DNA of 64,000 nt from Flavobacterium sp. 245 (GTDB taxonomy: Bacteria; Bacteroidota; Bacteroidia; Flavobacteriales; Flavobacteriaceae). This document shows, piece by piece, positions 8,794 to 16,935 of this stretch. Below the pieces are notes generated by a model. It worked only from the letters and a program-made list of their open reading frames with translations, was not told where the DNA came from and searched no databases. The stretch's first letter is position 1, and the number at the start of each line of letters is the position of its first letter. The stretch is from positions 248,001 through 312,000 of the forward strand of contig NZ_SNXB01000001.1 in the NCBI RefSeq assembly GCF_004362055.1, in the 5' to 3' direction. The position numbers and the translations under genes are program-made.

Positions 8794-9384
8794 ATGAAAA
8801 GTATTTTAAAAATCATCAAAGCAACTTTTTTAGGAGGAGTTCTCTTTTTAGCACCCTTAATTTTATTATTGGTACTTCTGGAGAAAGGATTTAGCATCAT
8901 TCAAAAAATTACAAAACCAATTGTTCATCAATTTCCCGAAGTCAAAGTTTTAGGATTGGCAGTTGAAGAAATTGTTGCCATCTTTATTATTGCTTTTATT
9001 TGTTTTACGGCAGGTTTAATTGCCAAGACTGGTGGCGCACAAAGATTAATACGAAAATTGGAAGACGGAATATTAAGCTTTGTTCCTGGATATTCTTTCA
9101 TGAAAAACATGAACGAAAGTATGTTGGGTTTTGAATCAAATCAGGATTTAAAAGTAATTCTTGTTCCTACAGATGCTGGTATACAATTTGCCTTTATGGT
9201 CGAAGAAATAAACGAAAATAAATTTGCTGTTTTTATTCCTGATGCTCCAAATCCGTGGAGTGGCTCTGTAGTTCTTGTAGAAAAAAAGGACATTACAGAA
9301 GTTGATATTACACAAAAACAAGCTTTGGCCTGCATCCGAAAATTAGGCTACGGATCTGGTGAATTGTTAAAAAACAAACTCTAA
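8794..9384 (+). CDS. DUF502 family membrane protein
   Basis: 196 residues from ATG 8794; a TTG two codons upstream (8788) is a poorer start. There are two hydrophobic segments near residues 10-30 and 50-75. They are followed by a soluble domain with the DUF502 pattern: GxxSFVPGYSFMKNM, then VLVPTDAGIQFAFMVEE, then VFIPDAPNPWSGSVVLVE. Function unknown. It sits inside the isoprenoid block, between mevalonate kinase and a prenyltransferase, which may hint at a membrane or lipid role, but this is inference. Confidence 0.85.
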   Translation: MKSILKIIKATFLGGVLFLAPLILLLVLLEKGFSIIQKITKPIVHQFPEVKVLGLAVEEIVAIFIIAFICFTAGLIAKTGGAQRLIRKLEDGILSFVPGYSFMKNMNESMLGFESNQDLKVILVPTDAGIQFAFMVEEINENKFAVFIPDAPNPWSGSVVLVEKKDITEVDITQKQALACIRKLGYGSGELLKNKL

Positions 9385-9446
9385 ACTTTCAGAATCAAAA
9401 AATATCTTTTAACTTCCCAAATCTAATCCATCATACTTTATAATTT

Positions 9447-10403
9447 ATGTTAAGCAGACAGCACAAACTTGTAGTAATGAAAATTGTCAGTTTGTTTTCT
9501 GTGGTACGCGGTTACAATATCCCTATTATTGTTTTAGCACAATATTTATCGGCGATTTTTATTTTGGCTCCAGAAAAAAGAGCGCTTGATATTCTGCTGG
9601 ATTTTTATTTATTTCTTATTGTTTTTGCTTCGGCTATAACAATTGCTTCGGGTTATATTATCAATAATTTTTACGATAGCCAAAAGGATTTGATCAATAG
9701 GCCAAACAAATCAATGCTGGATCGTCTGGTAAGCCAAAAAACCAAACTGACGGTTTACTTCAGTCTCAATTTCTTAGCGGTTTTAATGGCTTCTATTGTT
9801 TCATGGCGCGCTTTCTTATTCTTTTCGGGATATATTTTCCTGATTTGGTTTTACTCTCATAAAATCAAAAAATACCCAATTATTGGTAATCTAATGGCGG
9901 CTTTTATGGCTGTAATTCCGTTTTTTGCCATATTACTGTATTTCTACAATAAGATTTCGTTTGAAGAAATTGAAGATCATATGAGTCATTTTATGGTCAT
10001 TTCGGCGCATGCAATATTTTTGTTTTTATTGCTTTTGATTCGGGAAATGATAAAAGATTTGGAAAACCTAAAAGGCGATTTGGCCAATGATTATCGCACA
10101 ATACCTATTATCTATGGCGAAAAAGTCTCGAAACAGGTTATTACTATTTTGACTTTTTTAACCATAATTCCGGTTTATATTTTGGTAAATATTTATGATG
10201 TTGGCTATATGGACATTTACTTTTATGTCTGTTTTGGGGTATTGCTTTTTTTCCTGATTTTTCTTTGGAGATCAAATTCGAAAGAGCAGTTTTTAATGCT
10301 TCACAATGTTTTAAAATTTTTGATCGTTTCTGGCGTTTTCTGCATTGTTTTAATTAATCCCAGTGTTTTATGGCACGGGCGCGAATTGATTTCTAAATAT
10401 TAA
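9447..10403 (+). CDS. UbiA-family prenyltransferase (geranylgeranylglycerol-phosphate geranylgeranyltransferase-like)
   Basis: 318 residues with eight or nine membrane helices. The two aspartate-rich motifs that bind the Mg-prenyl diphosphate are visible: NNFYDSQKDLINRPNK (about residues 72-87) and KDLENLKGDLANDYRT (about 205-220). In Bacteroidota this clade is usually annotated as digeranylgeranylglyceryl phosphate synthase-like, making archaeal-type ether lipid precursors. UbiA members for quinones or heme are alternatives. Closeness to the mevalonate genes fits isoprenoid supply. A second in-frame ATG at 9477 is also possible. Confidence 0.8.
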   Translation: MLSRQHKLVVMKIVSLFSVVRGYNIPIIVLAQYLSAIFILAPEKRALDILLDFYLFLIVFASAITIASGYIINNFYDSQKDLINRPNKSMLDRLVSQKTKLTVYFSLNFLAVLMASIVSWRAFLFFSGYIFLIWFYSHKIKKYPIIGNLMAAFMAVIPFFAILLYFYNKISFEEIEDHMSHFMVISAHAIFLFLLLLIREMIKDLENLKGDLANDYRTIPIIYGEKVSKQVITILTFLTIIPVYILVNIYDVGYMDIYFYVCFGVLLFFLIFLWRSNSKEQFLMLHNVLKFLIVSGVFCIVLINPSVLWHGRELISKY

Positions 10404-10517
10404 AAAAAGTTGTTTCACGCAGATTTGGCAGATTGAGCAGATTTTTTCTTTGTGCATCTCTGTTAAACTTTATGTAATAGCCCAAATGTTTAAAAGAAGC
10501 CAATTGTTTGAATTCTA

Positions 10518-10640
10518 GCCCCGATTACTTCACTTAACCTTTATTTTCATAGGAGTTCAGTGAACTTCGTTTAAAGTGAAAATCCTTTTATGGCGGGGTT
10601 CGCCATAAAAGATTGAAACGGAAAGCGGGAATTACTGCCT
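10518..10640 (+). repeat. Structured intergenic repeat, ATCC-hairpin-GAT-GAAAGC type (copy 1)
   Basis: It begins near tagccccgatt and ends near ggaaagcgggaatta. The core is a perfect 10-bp stem (10586-10595 with 10601-10610) around a 5-nt loop, flanked by aatcc on the left and gatt on the right, followed by a GGAAAGCGGG segment. A second element with the same order of parts lies at 36165-36247. It is probably a REP-like element or a structured RNA remnant; the function is unknown. Confidence 0.6.
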
Positions 10641-10734
10641 GAAAAAAAGCCAATTGCGGTGCTTCAAAATCCATTTATTTTTTTTGCTATTAATCTAAGA
10701 ACAATGAACTTAAGTTTATTTGGTCAGAAAAAAC

Positions 10735-10742
10735 TATCTTTG
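10735..10742 (+). promoter_or_regulatory. Bacteroidota -7 promoter box of the pseudouridine synthase gene
   Basis: TATCTTTG lies 17 nt before the ATG at 10760. Confidence 0.6.
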
Positions 10743-10759
10743 CACAAATTACAGAATTT

Positions 10760-11668
10760 ATGAACAATAAGGAAGGCAATAATAAAAGAGGCGGATCGAG
10801 ACCAAACAGCTCAAGATCAAACTCAAGCAAGCCAAAACCTCCTATGGCTAAGCGCGCTCAAGGGCCGAAAAAAGTGAAGCCTGAAGTTAAAGCGGCTCAG
10901 GAAGCAGCGGAGCAAAAAATTAAGAAACAAAATCAGGCGCCAAAGAGACAAAAGGCTTCAGATGAAATTCGTCTGAATAAATACATTTCAAATTCTGGAG
11001 TGTGCTCGCGTCGTGATGCTGATATATATATTCAGTCTGGAAACGTAAAAGTAAATGGCGTTCCAGTTACTGAAATGGGTTATTTAGTAAAACTGAATGA
11101 TGTTGTAAACTTTGATGGTGTTACCTTGACTCCTGAAAAGAAAGAATACATTTTATTAAACAAGCCTAAAAACTTTACTACTGCGCTTGATGAAGGGCAG
11201 GAATACCGTAACGTTCTAGAGCTTGTTCGCGGTTCTACTACTGCAAAAATTGCTCCGATAGGAAGAATGGACAAGAACACAACTGGATTGCTTTTGTTTA
11301 CTAATGATACCGATATGATTCGCAAGTTTACTTTGCCGAGTCAGAAATCGTCTAAAATTTATCAGGTTTCTTTAGATAAGAATTTGAAATTTGAAGATTT
11401 GGAAAAAATCAGTAAAGGTCTTGTTCTTGACGGACACCGTGTGTTTGTTGAAGAAGTGAGTTATATTGAAAAAGAAGCAAAAAGTGAAGTTGGCCTTAAA
11501 CTAAAATCGTCTAATGTAAAAGTAGTTCGTGCTATTTTCGAACACTTTGATTATGATGTCTTGCGTATTGACCGCGTTTCATTTGCTGGTTTAACTAAAA
11601 AGAATCTGCCTAGAGGAAACTGGCGTTTCTTGACAGACCAAGAGGTTATCAATTTGAAAAACGCATAA
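10760..11668 (+). CDS. rRNA pseudouridine synthase, RsuA/RluB family
   Basis: 302 residues. It isomerises a specific uridine in rRNA. A low-complexity basic N-terminal extension rich in Lys, Ser, Pro and Ala (1-65) precedes an S4 RNA-binding domain (about 70-115, LNKYISNSGVCSRRDAD). The catalytic domain has the family signature GRMDKNTTGLLLFTND with the catalytic Asp at 171. Extensions of this type are common in Bacteroidota RluB-like proteins. Whether the target is 16S or 23S rRNA cannot be decided here. A terminator follows at 11693-11730. Confidence 0.92.
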   Translation: MNNKEGNNKRGGSRPNSSRSNSSKPKPPMAKRAQGPKKVKPEVKAAQEAAEQKIKKQNQAPKRQKASDEIRLNKYISNSGVCSRRDADIYIQSGNVKVNGVPVTEMGYLVKLNDVVNFDGVTLTPEKKEYILLNKPKNFTTALDEGQEYRNVLELVRGSTTAKIAPIGRMDKNTTGLLLFTNDTDMIRKFTLPSQKSSKIYQVSLDKNLKFEDLEKISKGLVLDGHRVFVEEVSYIEKEAKSEVGLKLKSSNVKVVRAIFEHFDYDVLRIDRVSFAGLTKKNLPRGNWRFLTDQEVINLKNA

Positions 11669-11692
11669 GTTTTTCAAATTAGATTAAATATC

Positions 11693-11730
11693 AATCCTGT
11701 TTTGCTTTTGTAAGACGGGATTTTTTTTTT
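11693..11730 (+). terminator. Rho-independent terminator of the pseudouridine synthase gene
   Basis: An AATCCTGT / GACGGGATT stem with wobble pairs is followed by a run of ten T residues. The T run abuts the stop codon of the convergent DUF937 gene. Confidence 0.7.
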
Positions 11731-12337
11731 AGAAACTGAAAAAATTATGTCCGAAAAGAGTGAAAATAGATCTTCCGATGTTTTGGTTTTTGTCTTCAAC
11801 GGTTTCGTAACATGAGAATCCTAAGATGATTTTGATTCCTGGCTGAATGCTGTTTAGAATTTCTCTTTTCTGTTCTTCAAGAAGTAATTTTAAACTGTCT
11901 AATAGCTGCATATTATTTTTAAGATAAGAGACTACTAGAAGTGCAGAAAAATTTAATATTTCGCGGGCAGTTTCACTTTTGATTCCGACTTCATTTGAAA
12001 TCATTTCAGAAATTCTTCCTTTTTTATTGGTAAAGATTTCTTTTAAGATGGCGTTTCCTTCGATGCGATAACAGTCGTCAACTGATAAAATTCGGCCCGC
12101 AGTAAAATCAACTTCCTGATAAAATGTCGAATCATCTTCAATTAATTTTACAACTTCTTTATAAAAGCCTAGGTCTTCGGCTTTGTTGTATAGACCCATT
12201 AAAATTGTGCCTATAGAAACATCAATTCCTTTGATTAAAAGTGCATCATTTTCAAAATAAAACTTGTTTAGCTTAGAAACAACATTAGATGAAATAAAAC
12301 GTCTAAGTTCAATTTGTAGGTTTGGGGTCATACTCAT
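11729..12337 (-). CDS. DUF937 domain protein
   Basis: 202 residues, predicted cytoplasmic and mostly helical. The sequence around residues 85-150 (GNAILKEIFTNKKGRISEMI, then SNEVGIKSETAREILNFSALLVVSYL) matches the DUF937 pattern of short helices seen in a family of unknown function. There is no signal peptide and no membrane helix. It is convergent with the rRNA pseudouridine synthase gene. Function unknown. Confidence 0.7.
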   Translation of the reverse strand: MSMTPNLQIELRRFISSNVVSKLNKFYFENDALLIKGIDVSIGTILMGLYNKAEDLGFYKEVVKLIEDDSTFYQEVDFTAGRILSVDDCYRIEGNAILKEIFTNKKGRISEMISNEVGIKSETAREILNFSALLVVSYLKNNMQLLDSLKLLLEEQKREILNSIQPGIKIILGFSCYETVEDKNQNIGRSIFTLFGHNFFSF

Positions 12338-12613
12338 AACTTATAAAATAATTATTTATAATTGTTTAAAATAATCGATAAAGTGAGGCTTTTTATCGTT
12401 TATCAGGATAAAAATATAAAATATTTTAACATTTCCAAAAAATAAGTTAAGAATATACATACCCGATTAACAGCTCATTAACAAAAACTGTCATGAAGAC
12501 CAGTAAACATAACACTTTCGAAATCAAAAGAAAATGAAAATATTTTTCGAAAGATTTCAACATTTTTCAAAAACAAACAAATTGTAAGAAAAATCCTGAG
12601 TACATTTACATAA

Positions 12614-13114
12614 TTAAAATAAAATGTTTCGATATTCCCATGTAAGATGTAAAAAAATGCCAAGAAAAATAATACAAAACATAAAATTTATAAAGCTAGA
12701 GGCCAAAAAGCCAAGCAGTGATCCCGTTGCCGCCTTTAAGGCTCTTTGATGGTTTTTTGAATCATAAATAAGTTCACCTAAAAATGCACCAACAAAAGGC
12801 CCGATAATTACCCCGAAAGGTATTGGAGCCAAAATACCAATGATTAAACCAATGTTTGTTCCCCAGACTCCGTAAGAACTTCCTCCAAATTTTTTAGTTC
12901 CTTTTGACGGAATGACATAATCAAGAATTGTAATACTAATCGTAATCAACAATGTGATGCCTAAAACCCAATAATTGTTTTCGACAGCTTTTGTGAGATA
13001 CAAAAGCAGTAATCCAACCCAACAACTTGACAATCCAGGTAAAACAGGCAAAAAACTGCCTAAAACACCGATAATCATACATATAAAACCGAGCAACAAC
13101 AATACTAAATCCAT
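12614..13114 (-). CDS. DUF456 family membrane protein
   Basis: 166 residues with four or five membrane helices. DUF456 features are a Gly/Pro-rich N-terminus (GVLGSFLPVLPG) and the central duplicated glycine-rich segment with GSSYGVWGTNIGLIIG and GPFVGAFLGEL. Members are small inner-membrane proteins with no proven function. The upstream spacer (12338-12613) shows no feature beyond A+T-rich sequence. It is divergent from the next gene, with 45 nt between the starts. Confidence 0.82.
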   Translation of the reverse strand: MDLVLLLLGFICMIIGVLGSFLPVLPGLSSCWVGLLLLYLTKAVENNYWVLGITLLITISITILDYVIPSKGTKKFGGSSYGVWGTNIGLIIGILAPIPFGVIIGPFVGAFLGELIYDSKNHQRALKAATGSLLGFLASSFINFMFCIIFLGIFLHLTWEYRNILF

Positions 13115-13159
13115 ATTTTTTTTGTAAATTGTATTTGCAGATCCAATAAAAAATAAGCT

Positions 13160-13543
13160 ATGTCAAAATTTTTGAAAATATTTGCATTTCACTTTCTGCT
13201 ATTTTCGATTCACTCGAATTTGTATGCGCAGACTCAAAAACTTTCTATAGATGATCTACTTCTTCAGGACAGCATTTATAAAAGTAATAAGAAAAAAGTA
13301 TTAAATTTTTCGCTTAAAGAATTTGATGCACTTTTTCTTGATTTTTTTAATCGCAAAGAAGATCCCGAAATTCTTTTTACTAAAACTGAGTTTTATACTT
13401 ATACCGTACAGATTGCGACATTTTCAGACCGGCTTGCTTCCTTATATCCTGATCAAAAGGAAATTGCAGCTCAAAGCAAACAACAATGGCTCTCAGAAAG
13501 CTATGAAGATTATTTAGAATACAAAGGTTCGCAAAAAAAATAA
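13160..13543 (+). CDS. Small exported protein of unknown function
   Basis: 127 residues. Residues 1-23 are a signal peptide (ending YAQ). The rest is a soluble, charged domain with no family I recognise. It is followed 48 nt later by a lipoprotein gene on the same strand, so the pair probably forms one unit acting in the periplasm. Confidence 0.65.
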   Translation: MSKFLKIFAFHFLLFSIHSNLYAQTQKLSIDDLLLQDSIYKSNKKKVLNFSLKEFDALFLDFFNRKEDPEILFTKTEFYTYTVQIATFSDRLASLYPDQKEIAAQSKQQWLSESYEDYLEYKGSQKK

Positions 13544-13591
13544 TCGTATTTTTATACCACAAATCACTTTATTCAACTCAACCTCAAAATC

Positions 13592-14077
13592 TTGAAGCAG
13601 TTTTTCATTTTTTTAATTTTTCTATTATTTAATTCTTGTCAATATTTTGAGAAGAAGGTTCCGTCTGAAAAAGAATTACTTCAAAAAGAGCTGAAAACCA
13701 TTAATTGGAAAGAAGTTGACGAATATCCAAGCCTTGCAGAATGTGAAACAATTGCTGATGAAAAACAACGTCAAAAATGTTTTTTTGATGTTATGGCGCA
13801 GCTTGTACAGCAAAAATTAGATATCGACAGCTTGTCTATTTTATATCCTGAACTCGACACAATTGAAGTAAAAGTAACTGTTTTTCCGAATTCGAAAATG
13901 AAATTTGAACCGCAGTTTCCTAAAGATTCTGTTACTTATGATACAATTAAAGTTGACAGTATTCTGCATGCGCGTCTAGTTGATTTTCCTAAAGTAAGTC
14001 CTGCCATAAAACGCGGAATTCCAGTAAAAACACAGTTTATTTTGCCCGTAATTATCAAGGCAAAAAACGAAAAATAA
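13592..14077 (+). CDS. Lipoprotein with TonB-C-like C-terminal domain
   Basis: 161 residues. The start is TTG: it is followed at once by a short lipoprotein signal (MKQFFIFLIFLLFNSC) with the lipidated Cys at residue 16. No ATG could give this signal. The C-terminal half, with DFPKVSPAIKRGIPVKTQFILPVII, has the spacing of a TonB C-terminal beta fold, in which a variable xxP(A/K)xxxGxxV is followed by two strands. It is weak, so this is a suggestion only. Probably cotranscribed with the preceding small exported protein. Confidence 0.62.
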   Translation: MKQFFIFLIFLLFNSCQYFEKKVPSEKELLQKELKTINWKEVDEYPSLAECETIADEKQRQKCFFDVMAQLVQQKLDIDSLSILYPELDTIEVKVTVFPNSKMKFEPQFPKDSVTYDTIKVDSILHARLVDFPKVSPAIKRGIPVKTQFILPVIIKAKNEK

Positions 14078-14106
14078 ATTCTGATCAGGAAAATTTGATT
14101 TGAAAT

Positions 14107-15210
14107 TTATTTACTAAATCTTCTCCCTTTCCATTCATAAGAACCAAACAAACTATACAAAGCTACGGTTGAACTAAAAAAAGGATACAGTAAACTGCTC
14201 AGAAAAAGGCTTTTAATCTTCGTTTTCGATAAAAATTTATTTGTGACTGAAAGCAAAATAAAATCGATTATAAACTTAAAAAAGGCAGCCAGAACAAAAA
14301 GCGGATAAGAAACGATTCCGAAAAGAAGCAAGAAAAATCCAATTACAAAACTGAAATTTCCGAAGAAAACAATTAATCCTAAAACTTTTCCGAAAGCACT
14401 TTTATAGGAACTTGTTTTTGCCGCCCAACGCACTCTTTGATAAAATAATGCTTTCCAGTTTTCAGCTGGTTTTGTACTGACAATTGCTTCTTGGGCTTTT
14501 AAATACTGCACTTCATTTGGAAATTTTTCAATGGCTTTCTGCAGTAAAAAAACATCATCACCGCTTGCTATTTTATCGTTTCCTTCAAAACCGTTCAGAC
14601 TTTCAAATAATGTTTTTTGGTACGCAAAATTGGCTCCGTTGCACATAAAACCTTTATTAAGTCCAAAACTTCCAATTGTTGCACCTTGCAAACTGGTTAA
14701 ATCTAATTGCTGAAAATGATCTAAAAATGAATTATCGCATTCGTATGTAACCGCGCCCGCCAGCATTGAAACTTTATTTTCCTGAATGTAATTATCAAAA
14801 GTCAAGAGCCAACTTTCCGGAACAATACAATCGGCATCTGTTGTAATTACCCAATCAGTTTTTACGTGTTTCATCGCAGTTGTAATGGCATCTTTTTTAG
14901 GAGAATTAGAAACCCGAATAGTATCAATTATCGAAACTTGAAACTTGAAACCTGAAACCTGAAACTTTTCATTTGAAGAATCATCAACCAAAATTACTTC
15001 TAATAAATCTGTTGGATAATTTAGCTTTGAAAAACTATTTAGAAGTTTTGGAAGATTCTCTTCTTCATTTCTGAAAGGAACAATTATAGTAAAATTCGTT
15101 TGTGGCTTTTTATCTGATTTTTGATATTTTTTTACTCTGAAAAAACCATAACTAAGCAAGCTAATGCTAAATAAATAAATTGCTAATATGGAGAATAAAG
15201 CAAAAATCAT
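14107..15210 (-). CDS. Glycosyltransferase family 2 with an embedded repeat-derived peptide
   Basis: 367 residues. There is an N-terminal membrane helix (3-24), then a GT-A domain with TIIVPFRNEEENL (41-53), VILVDDSS (72-79), the metal-binding DAD (125-127), and an ASGDDVFLLQKA acceptor-loop motif with the QRVRW element further on. Several C-terminal helices follow (about 285-350). It transfers an unknown sugar at the membrane. The start overlaps the upstream flippase-like gene by 4 nt (ATGA), so the two are translationally coupled. Odd: residues 82-93 read KFQVSGFKFQVS and are encoded by five 7-nt repeats that also occur in intergenic DNA. Confidence 0.87.
   Translation of the reverse strand: MIFALFSILAIYLFSISLLSYGFFRVKKYQKSDKKPQTNFTIIVPFRNEEENLPKLLNSFSKLNYPTDLLEVILVDDSSNEKFQVSGFKFQVSIIDTIRVSNSPKKDAITTAMKHVKTDWVITTDADCIVPESWLLTFDNYIQENKVSMLAGAVTYECDNSFLDHFQQLDLTSLQGATIGSFGLNKGFMCNGANFAYQKTLFESLNGFEGNDKIASGDDVFLLQKAIEKFPNEVQYLKAQEAIVSTKPAENWKALFYQRVRWAAKTSSYKSAFGKVLGLIVFFGNFSFVIGFFLLLFGIVSYPLFVLAAFFKFIIDFILLSVTNKFLSKTKIKSLFLSSLLYPFFSSTVALYSLFGSYEWKGRRFSK
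14932..14966 (-). repeat. Five heptamers translated inside the glycosyltransferase gene
   Basis: On the coding strand the segment is five tandem 7-mers of the form (A/G)GTTTCA, last one ending G. Three heptamers equal seven codons, so the peptide repeats every seven residues. It matches the intergenic arrays at 5949-5996 and 16229-16257. Confidence 0.85.
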
Positions 15211-16151
15211 TCGATGGTTTTGGTTTTAAAATTCAGCACAAAATAACTTCCTAAAACTACTGGCAAAACAACATTTAGAAACCACATGAGTGTGCTTATA
15301 AAAATTACAATCCATTCATTTACACCCAAAATTCCGAAGAAATAAATTGCCACGCTTCCTTTTACAGCAAAATCCAGAAACTGAAAAGTTGGCAAAGAAG
15401 AAGCCAGAAAATAAACTGAGGTAATTGCTGCCATTAAAGTCAAATAAGGCAAATCAACATCAAAACCTAAAAACAAAAAATAATATTGATGCGAGAAAAC
15501 CAAATAGCGGCAAATTCCTAAAAAGATGTTTTTCTGATGAATGGATTTCGGAATTTCATTGATTTTATGAATCAATTTTTCAATCGAATAGCCTTTGACT
15601 TTTATTTTTTTGATTGAAAATAAAACAATCAAAATTAATATAAATCCGCCAAAAAGAATCAAAACTGTTTTTGTGGTAATAACATTAAACTGCGCATTAA
15701 AATACAGTAATCCAAAAATTCCAAAAATGATGGTTAAAATCATCTGGATTCCGTTGCAGATTAAGTTTAAGAATACTACTCTTTTTGCCTCATTTTTTGG
15801 ATAGTATAATGCTTTTCCAGCGTACTCTCCTACTCCATTTGGCGTAAAAATTCCGGCTGTTAAAGCAGCTAAAACTTGTTTTGTAGATTCGTAAACCGAG
15901 ATTTCGTGAATTACCTTGGCTAAATTCTGCCATTTCAAAATCTCAAAATAGCGATTCAAAATACTCAAAAGCAAGATAAACGAAACCCCTAAAACCGATT
16001 GGTTTTTTCGGAACAAAATAATGAACTTATTCCAGTCCAATTTGTCGTTGTTTGCCAGCTGATTGTAAATAAAATAAAATGCGCCGCCAACAATTAAAAG
16101 TTTGACTAGAAGAACAAGGAATTGCTTAGCTTTGTGAGGAATTGAAATCAT
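15207..16151 (-). CDS. Flippase-like integral membrane protein (lysylphosphatidylglycerol synthase TM family)
   Basis: 314 residues from ATG 16151, with about eight hydrophobic helices. It belongs to the AglD/LPG-synthetase transmembrane family by the pattern LAALTAGIFTPNGVGEYAGKALYY (split across helices) and LPTFQFLDFAVKGS. A longer frame from TTG 16184 is unlikely, because a TACTTTTG promoter box (16156-16163) lies between it and the ATG. The coupled glycosyltransferase downstream suggests a joint role in making or moving a lipid-linked glycan. Confidence 0.82.
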   Translation of the reverse strand: MISIPHKAKQFLVLLVKLLIVGGAFYFIYNQLANNDKLDWNKFIILFRKNQSVLGVSFILLLSILNRYFEILKWQNLAKVIHEISVYESTKQVLAALTAGIFTPNGVGEYAGKALYYPKNEAKRVVFLNLICNGIQMILTIIFGIFGLLYFNAQFNVITTKTVLILFGGFILILIVLFSIKKIKVKGYSIEKLIHKINEIPKSIHQKNIFLGICRYLVFSHQYYFLFLGFDVDLPYLTLMAAITSVYFLASSLPTFQFLDFAVKGSVAIYFFGILGVNEWIVIFISTLMWFLNVVLPVVLGSYFVLNFKTKTIE

Positions 16152-16155
16152 GCCG

Positions 16156-16163
16156 CAAAAGTA
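16156..16163 (-). promoter_or_regulatory. Bacteroidota -7 promoter box of the flippase-like/glycosyltransferase pair
   Basis: The minus strand reads TACTTTTG, 4 nt before the ATG at 16151. A leader this short would be almost leaderless. Confidence 0.5.
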
Positions 16164-16228
16164 ATCAATTTGAAGATGTGGCAATGGAAATGTGTCAATT
16201 TGAAAATTAGAAAATGAGTCGATTTTCT

Positions 16229-16257
16229 AAACTTGAAACCTTAAACTTGAAACAAAA
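16229..16257. repeat. Heptamer words (acttgaaacc) before ruvC
   Basis: The words cttgaaac and cttaaact continue with a 7-nt period directly up to the ruvC start. They belong to the same family as 5949-5996. Confidence 0.6.
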
Positions 16258-16260
16258 ACT

Positions 16261-16815
16261 TTGACAAAAGAACGCATCATATTAGGTATTGACCCCGGAA
16301 CCACCATCATGGGTTTTGGATTGATAAAAGTCATCAATAAAAAAATGGAGTTTTTGCAATTAAACGAATTGCAACTGTCCAAATACGACAATCATTACCA
16401 AAAACTAAAAATCATTTTTGAAAGAACCATCGAATTAATCGAAACGCATCATCCAGACGAAATTGCGATTGAAGCGCCTTTCTTTGGCAAAAACGTACAA
16501 TCGATGCTGAAATTGGGACGCGCACAAGGCGTTGCAATGGCGGCGGGACTTTCAAGAGATATCCCGATTACAGAATACGAACCAAAAAAGATAAAAATGG
16601 CCATTACTGGAAACGGAAATGCCAGCAAAGAACAAGTTGCCAAAATGCTCCAACAGCTTTTAGGCTTGAAAGAATTACCTAAAAACCTTGATTCAACCGA
16701 TGGTTTGGCGGCTGCGGTTTGTCATTTCTTTAATTCAGGAAAAATCGTGGCAGGAAAAAGCTATTCGGGCTGGGATGCCTTTGTGAAACAGAATGAGGAC
16801 AAAGTGAGGAAATGA
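16261..16815 (+). CDS. ruvC: Crossover junction endodeoxyribonuclease RuvC
   Basis: 184 residues. It resolves Holliday junctions in complex with RuvAB. All four catalytic acids are in place: Asp11 (LGIDPGT), Glu71 ([11 protein letters not shown]), Asp144 and Asp147 ([12 protein letters not shown]). The start codon is TTG; the protein then begins [13 protein letters not shown], which is the normal N-terminus. The length is standard. It is followed by hemW after a 120-nt spacer carrying an inverted repeat. Confidence 0.95.
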   Translation: MTKERIILGIDPGTTIMGFGLIKVINKKMEFLQLNELQLSKYDNHYQKLKIIFERTIELIETHHPDEIAIEAPFFGKNVQSMLKLGRAQGVAMAAGLSRDIPITEYEPKKIKMAITGNGNASKEQVAKMLQQLLGLKELPKNLDSTDGLAAAVCHFFNSGKIVAGKSYSGWDAFVKQNEDKVRK

Positions 16816-16927
16816 GATAATGTGCCAATTAGAAAATTAGATAATTCTTGAATTGAGATTAACTAATTATATAATTTTCAACATTCCAATATTACATTAT
16901 CTAATTATCAAATTGACACATTACCTA
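16813..16927. repeat. Inverted repeat between ruvC and hemW (ATAATGTGYCAATT words)
   Basis: The left arm (about 16813-16846) and right arm (about 16893-16927) are imperfect reverse complements built from taatgtg(c/t)caatt and aattagataat. A third copy of the word, aatgtgtcaatttgaaaattag, occurs at 16189-16210 upstream of ruvC. Confidence 0.75.
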
Positions 16928-16935
16928 ATTAAAAA

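Larger units (their letters stand above)
10404..10759. other. 356-nt intergenic region with a structured repeat
   Basis: No gene is seen. It contains a cacgcagattt...cagattgagcagattt word cluster (about 10420-10445), the structured repeat at 10518-10640, and the promoter box of the downstream pseudouridine synthase gene. Confidence 0.7.

Noticed and set aside
12338..12613. A small gene in the DUF937-DUF456 spacer (12478-12663 frame)
   Set aside because: The frame overlaps the DUF456 gene, has biased A+T-rich codons, and shows no signal or family pattern.
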